The position numbers and the translations under genes are program-made. A stretch of 64,000 bases of DNA from Meloidogyne chitwoodi (lineage: Eukaryota > Nematoda > Chromadorea > Rhabditida > Meloidogynidae). Below the pieces are notes generated by a model. It ran no database searches and had not been told where the DNA came from. It worked only from the letters and a program-made list of their open reading frames with translations. Each line of letters opens with the position of its first letter. Position 1 is the first letter of the stretch. The DNA is taken from the NCBI GenBank assembly GCA_015183035.1, contig JACZZP010000006.1, forward strand, positions 1,302,001 through 1,366,000. Reading direction: 5' to 3'. Shown piece after piece: positions 62,417-64,000 of this stretch.

Positions 62417-62892
62417 TTAGGAAAATAATTTGTGAAACGATCGACAAGATTATGTTTGTTATTTATTTAATGAAATTAATATTTTATAAATTATCTGCTT
62501 TTATATTTCAAAAATATATTAAAAATTAAAAACAAATATTAAGAACACAGTTTTTTAATATAATTAATAACACATGTATTAAATAATAAAATAATTTAGT
62601 AGCTATTAAATATATTTCTCTTATGATCTAGCTAAAAATCACTCTTTTTTCGAATGCTGCTAGGCAATAAAATGCTGGTCTTGTTACTAGATAAAATAAT
62701 AGTCCTCATCTCCATGAAAAGAAACTTTGCGTAAAATGCTGGTTTTATTCAGTTACAATACCATCGAGTGTTTTGGAGGTCAAAACTCTCATTCCAACAT
62801 TTAATAATAATTATTTAAAAATGCTCTATTTATTAAAATTGTGTAATTTTTTTAAATTTTGTTTTTAGAATTAATATTTATTTCTTAATAAT
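62417..62892. other. Intergenic with short direct repeat
   Basis: 476 bases between the lipase 3' end and the small membrane protein start. The 12-base word TAAAATGCTGGT occurs at 62668-62679 and again at 62732-62743, in a stretch of mixed composition (62620-62790) about 250-330 bases upstream of the membrane protein gene. No coding exon seen. Confidence 0.55.
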
Positions 62893-64000
62893 TTATCCAC
62901 CGTAACATCCGTTCAGTCCATATTTTGATACATCTTTGCCAAAATAGTTAGTATGATCATTAATCGTATAAACACTAAAATAAATATTATTTTATTTTTT
63001 AAATTAATATTTTTTTATTAAAAATTATTTTAAAATAAGTTACAGATTAAAACAATCTAAAAATCAAAACTTGCTTATATCTATTTGCACAATTTATATC
63101 TTCATCACCTTTAACACATCTTATCCACTTATCACCTGGATTCATTTTATTATCATAAAAAATCTTAAAATTTCATATATTCATATTTCTAATAAAAAAT
63201 GTTAACTTCAGTCTTATAATGAGCATAATCTTCGAAAGAACGTGGAGGTAGATGAACAACTACATCACGAGATCTTGTTACTCGATAATTGAAAAAAGAT
63301 AACTTTATTAATAATTATATTTAATAAAATATATTAAAATAATGTTTTTACCGAACGATCCATGTTATAAGCAAATCCACTATCTCCAGTACGAGGTTGT
63401 CCAAATGTTACAAGCTTTATAAGCTCAGGTTTAATTGCCTTGCTTTTAACAATTTTAGCCGCAGCAATTGCAGCTAAAGCTCCTCCCAGAGAATGTCCAG
63501 TTATCTTTAAAGTTTATTTCTCCTTTTTATTGACTTAGTTTTAATTATACAGAATATCACTTTTACCTTTTTATTATAATTTTATCAAGTTGTTAGTTAA
63601 TAATTATATATTCTTTATAACAAAAATTAAACAAACCCAAAGTTCATAATCCGGATATTTCTTGATTAACCAAAAAATCTCTTCTGTTACACCTTTTTTA
63701 TCAAGTTGATAAAAAATATTATCAAAATAATAGGCAACCTTAAAAGATAAAAAGAAATTAAGAAATACATAGAACAAACATGTCCAAATCCAAAAACAGA
63801 TGGAACTTTTTTTCTAAAAACTGTTTGCCATACTTCATGATTAAGTTGCCAGAATGAGTCAGTACCTTTAAAATATTTAAATTATTTTTTAAATAAGAAA
63901 ATATTATTTTTTAAAAATTCTTATCTAAATGAAAGAACAATAGCCTTGTCTGTAAAAGAAACAGCACAAAATGCTGAACAAAATTTATCTACTCCTTGAC
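62893..64000 (-). CDS. Class 3 lipase, secreted type (partial; 5' end beyond window)
   Basis: Alpha/beta-hydrolase of the fungal-lipase-like family (PF01764). The visible exons, from the window edge towards the stop at 62893-62895, read DKFCSAFCAVSFTDKAIVLS, then GTDSFWQLNHEVWQ, SVFGFGHV, AYYFDNIFYQLDKKGVTEEI and the nucleophile elbow ITGHSLGGALAAIAAAKIVK. They continue with LVTFGQPRTGDSGFAYNMD, FFNYRVTRSRDVVVHLPPRS (catalytic Asp in SRDVVVHLPP) and NDHTNYFGKD (catalytic His in DHTNYF). It ends YGLNGCYGG. Ser, Asp and His of the triad are all present. Several cysteines fit the disulfides of a secreted enzyme; the signal peptide would be outside the window. Nematodes have many class 3 lipases, mostly intestinal or secreted; the substrate is presumably triacylglycerol or phospholipid. 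Confidence 0.88.

Noticed and set aside
1..64000. tRNA, rRNA, CRISPR array, Maverick or retrotransposon open frames
   Set aside because: None recognised on either strand; no cloverleaf, no spaced direct-repeat array, and no reverse transcriptase, integrase or transposase motifs were read.

Overview
The window is nematode nuclear DNA, extremely AT-rich, with genes broken by many very short introns (often 30-70 bases, ending in T-rich stretches plus AG). The gene set is nematode-specific: a COL_NEM cuticle collagen, a KSAYMRFamide (flp-6) neuropeptide precursor, a Clc-like claudin-fold protein, an FkbM-type methyltransferase, nematode-type SLC17 transporters and a tandem CCCH zinc-finger protein. 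A secreted GH43 arabinanase, a plant cell-wall enzyme, and the base composition point to a plant-parasitic tylenchid, most likely Meloidogyne. The genus is an inference; no marker gene is present.

Layout. 1-1581: 3' end of an M1 aminopeptidase (+). 3890-6060: BMP3/GDF-like TGF-beta ligand (+). 6312-8004: conserved protein of unknown function (-). 8785-8994: small glycine-rich protein (-). 9634-12768: FkbM-like methyltransferase downstream of a TASK-like two-pore K+ channel (both -). 13803-15222: mannose-6-phosphate isomerase (-), much richer in G+C than its surroundings. 17217-19498: cuticle collagen with a long Ser/Ala/Pro/Gly insert (+). 19678-22372: SLC17-like transporter (-). 23263-23990: flp-6 (-). 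24-28.6 kb: AT desert. 28634-30063: Clc-like four-helix membrane protein (+). 30709-31816: GH43 arabinanase with paired frameshifts (+). 31.8-40 kb: large upstream region of a transmembrane semaphorin (40037-43890, +). 45428-47596: bacterial-looking sugar/inositol transporter (+). 47900-50401 and 50958-53575: tandem SLC17-like transporters (-). 53.6-56.6 kb: gene-free DNA. 56657-57439: tandem CCCH protein (-). 57616-57756: hAT-type MITE. 58480-60665: TauE/SafE family transporter (-). 61725-62416: small membrane protein (-). 62893-64000: class 3 lipase, cut by the window edge (-).

There is no single operon-like system. The themes are neuronal signalling and development (TGF-beta ligand, flp-6, K2P channel, semaphorin), cuticle, and membrane transport (three SLC17-like, one sugar porter, one TauE). 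Two neighbours of the semaphorin, the GH43 enzyme and the sugar porter, look microbial in origin and carry introns; together they are the most interesting part of the window. No tRNA, rRNA, CRISPR array or intact transposase was seen.
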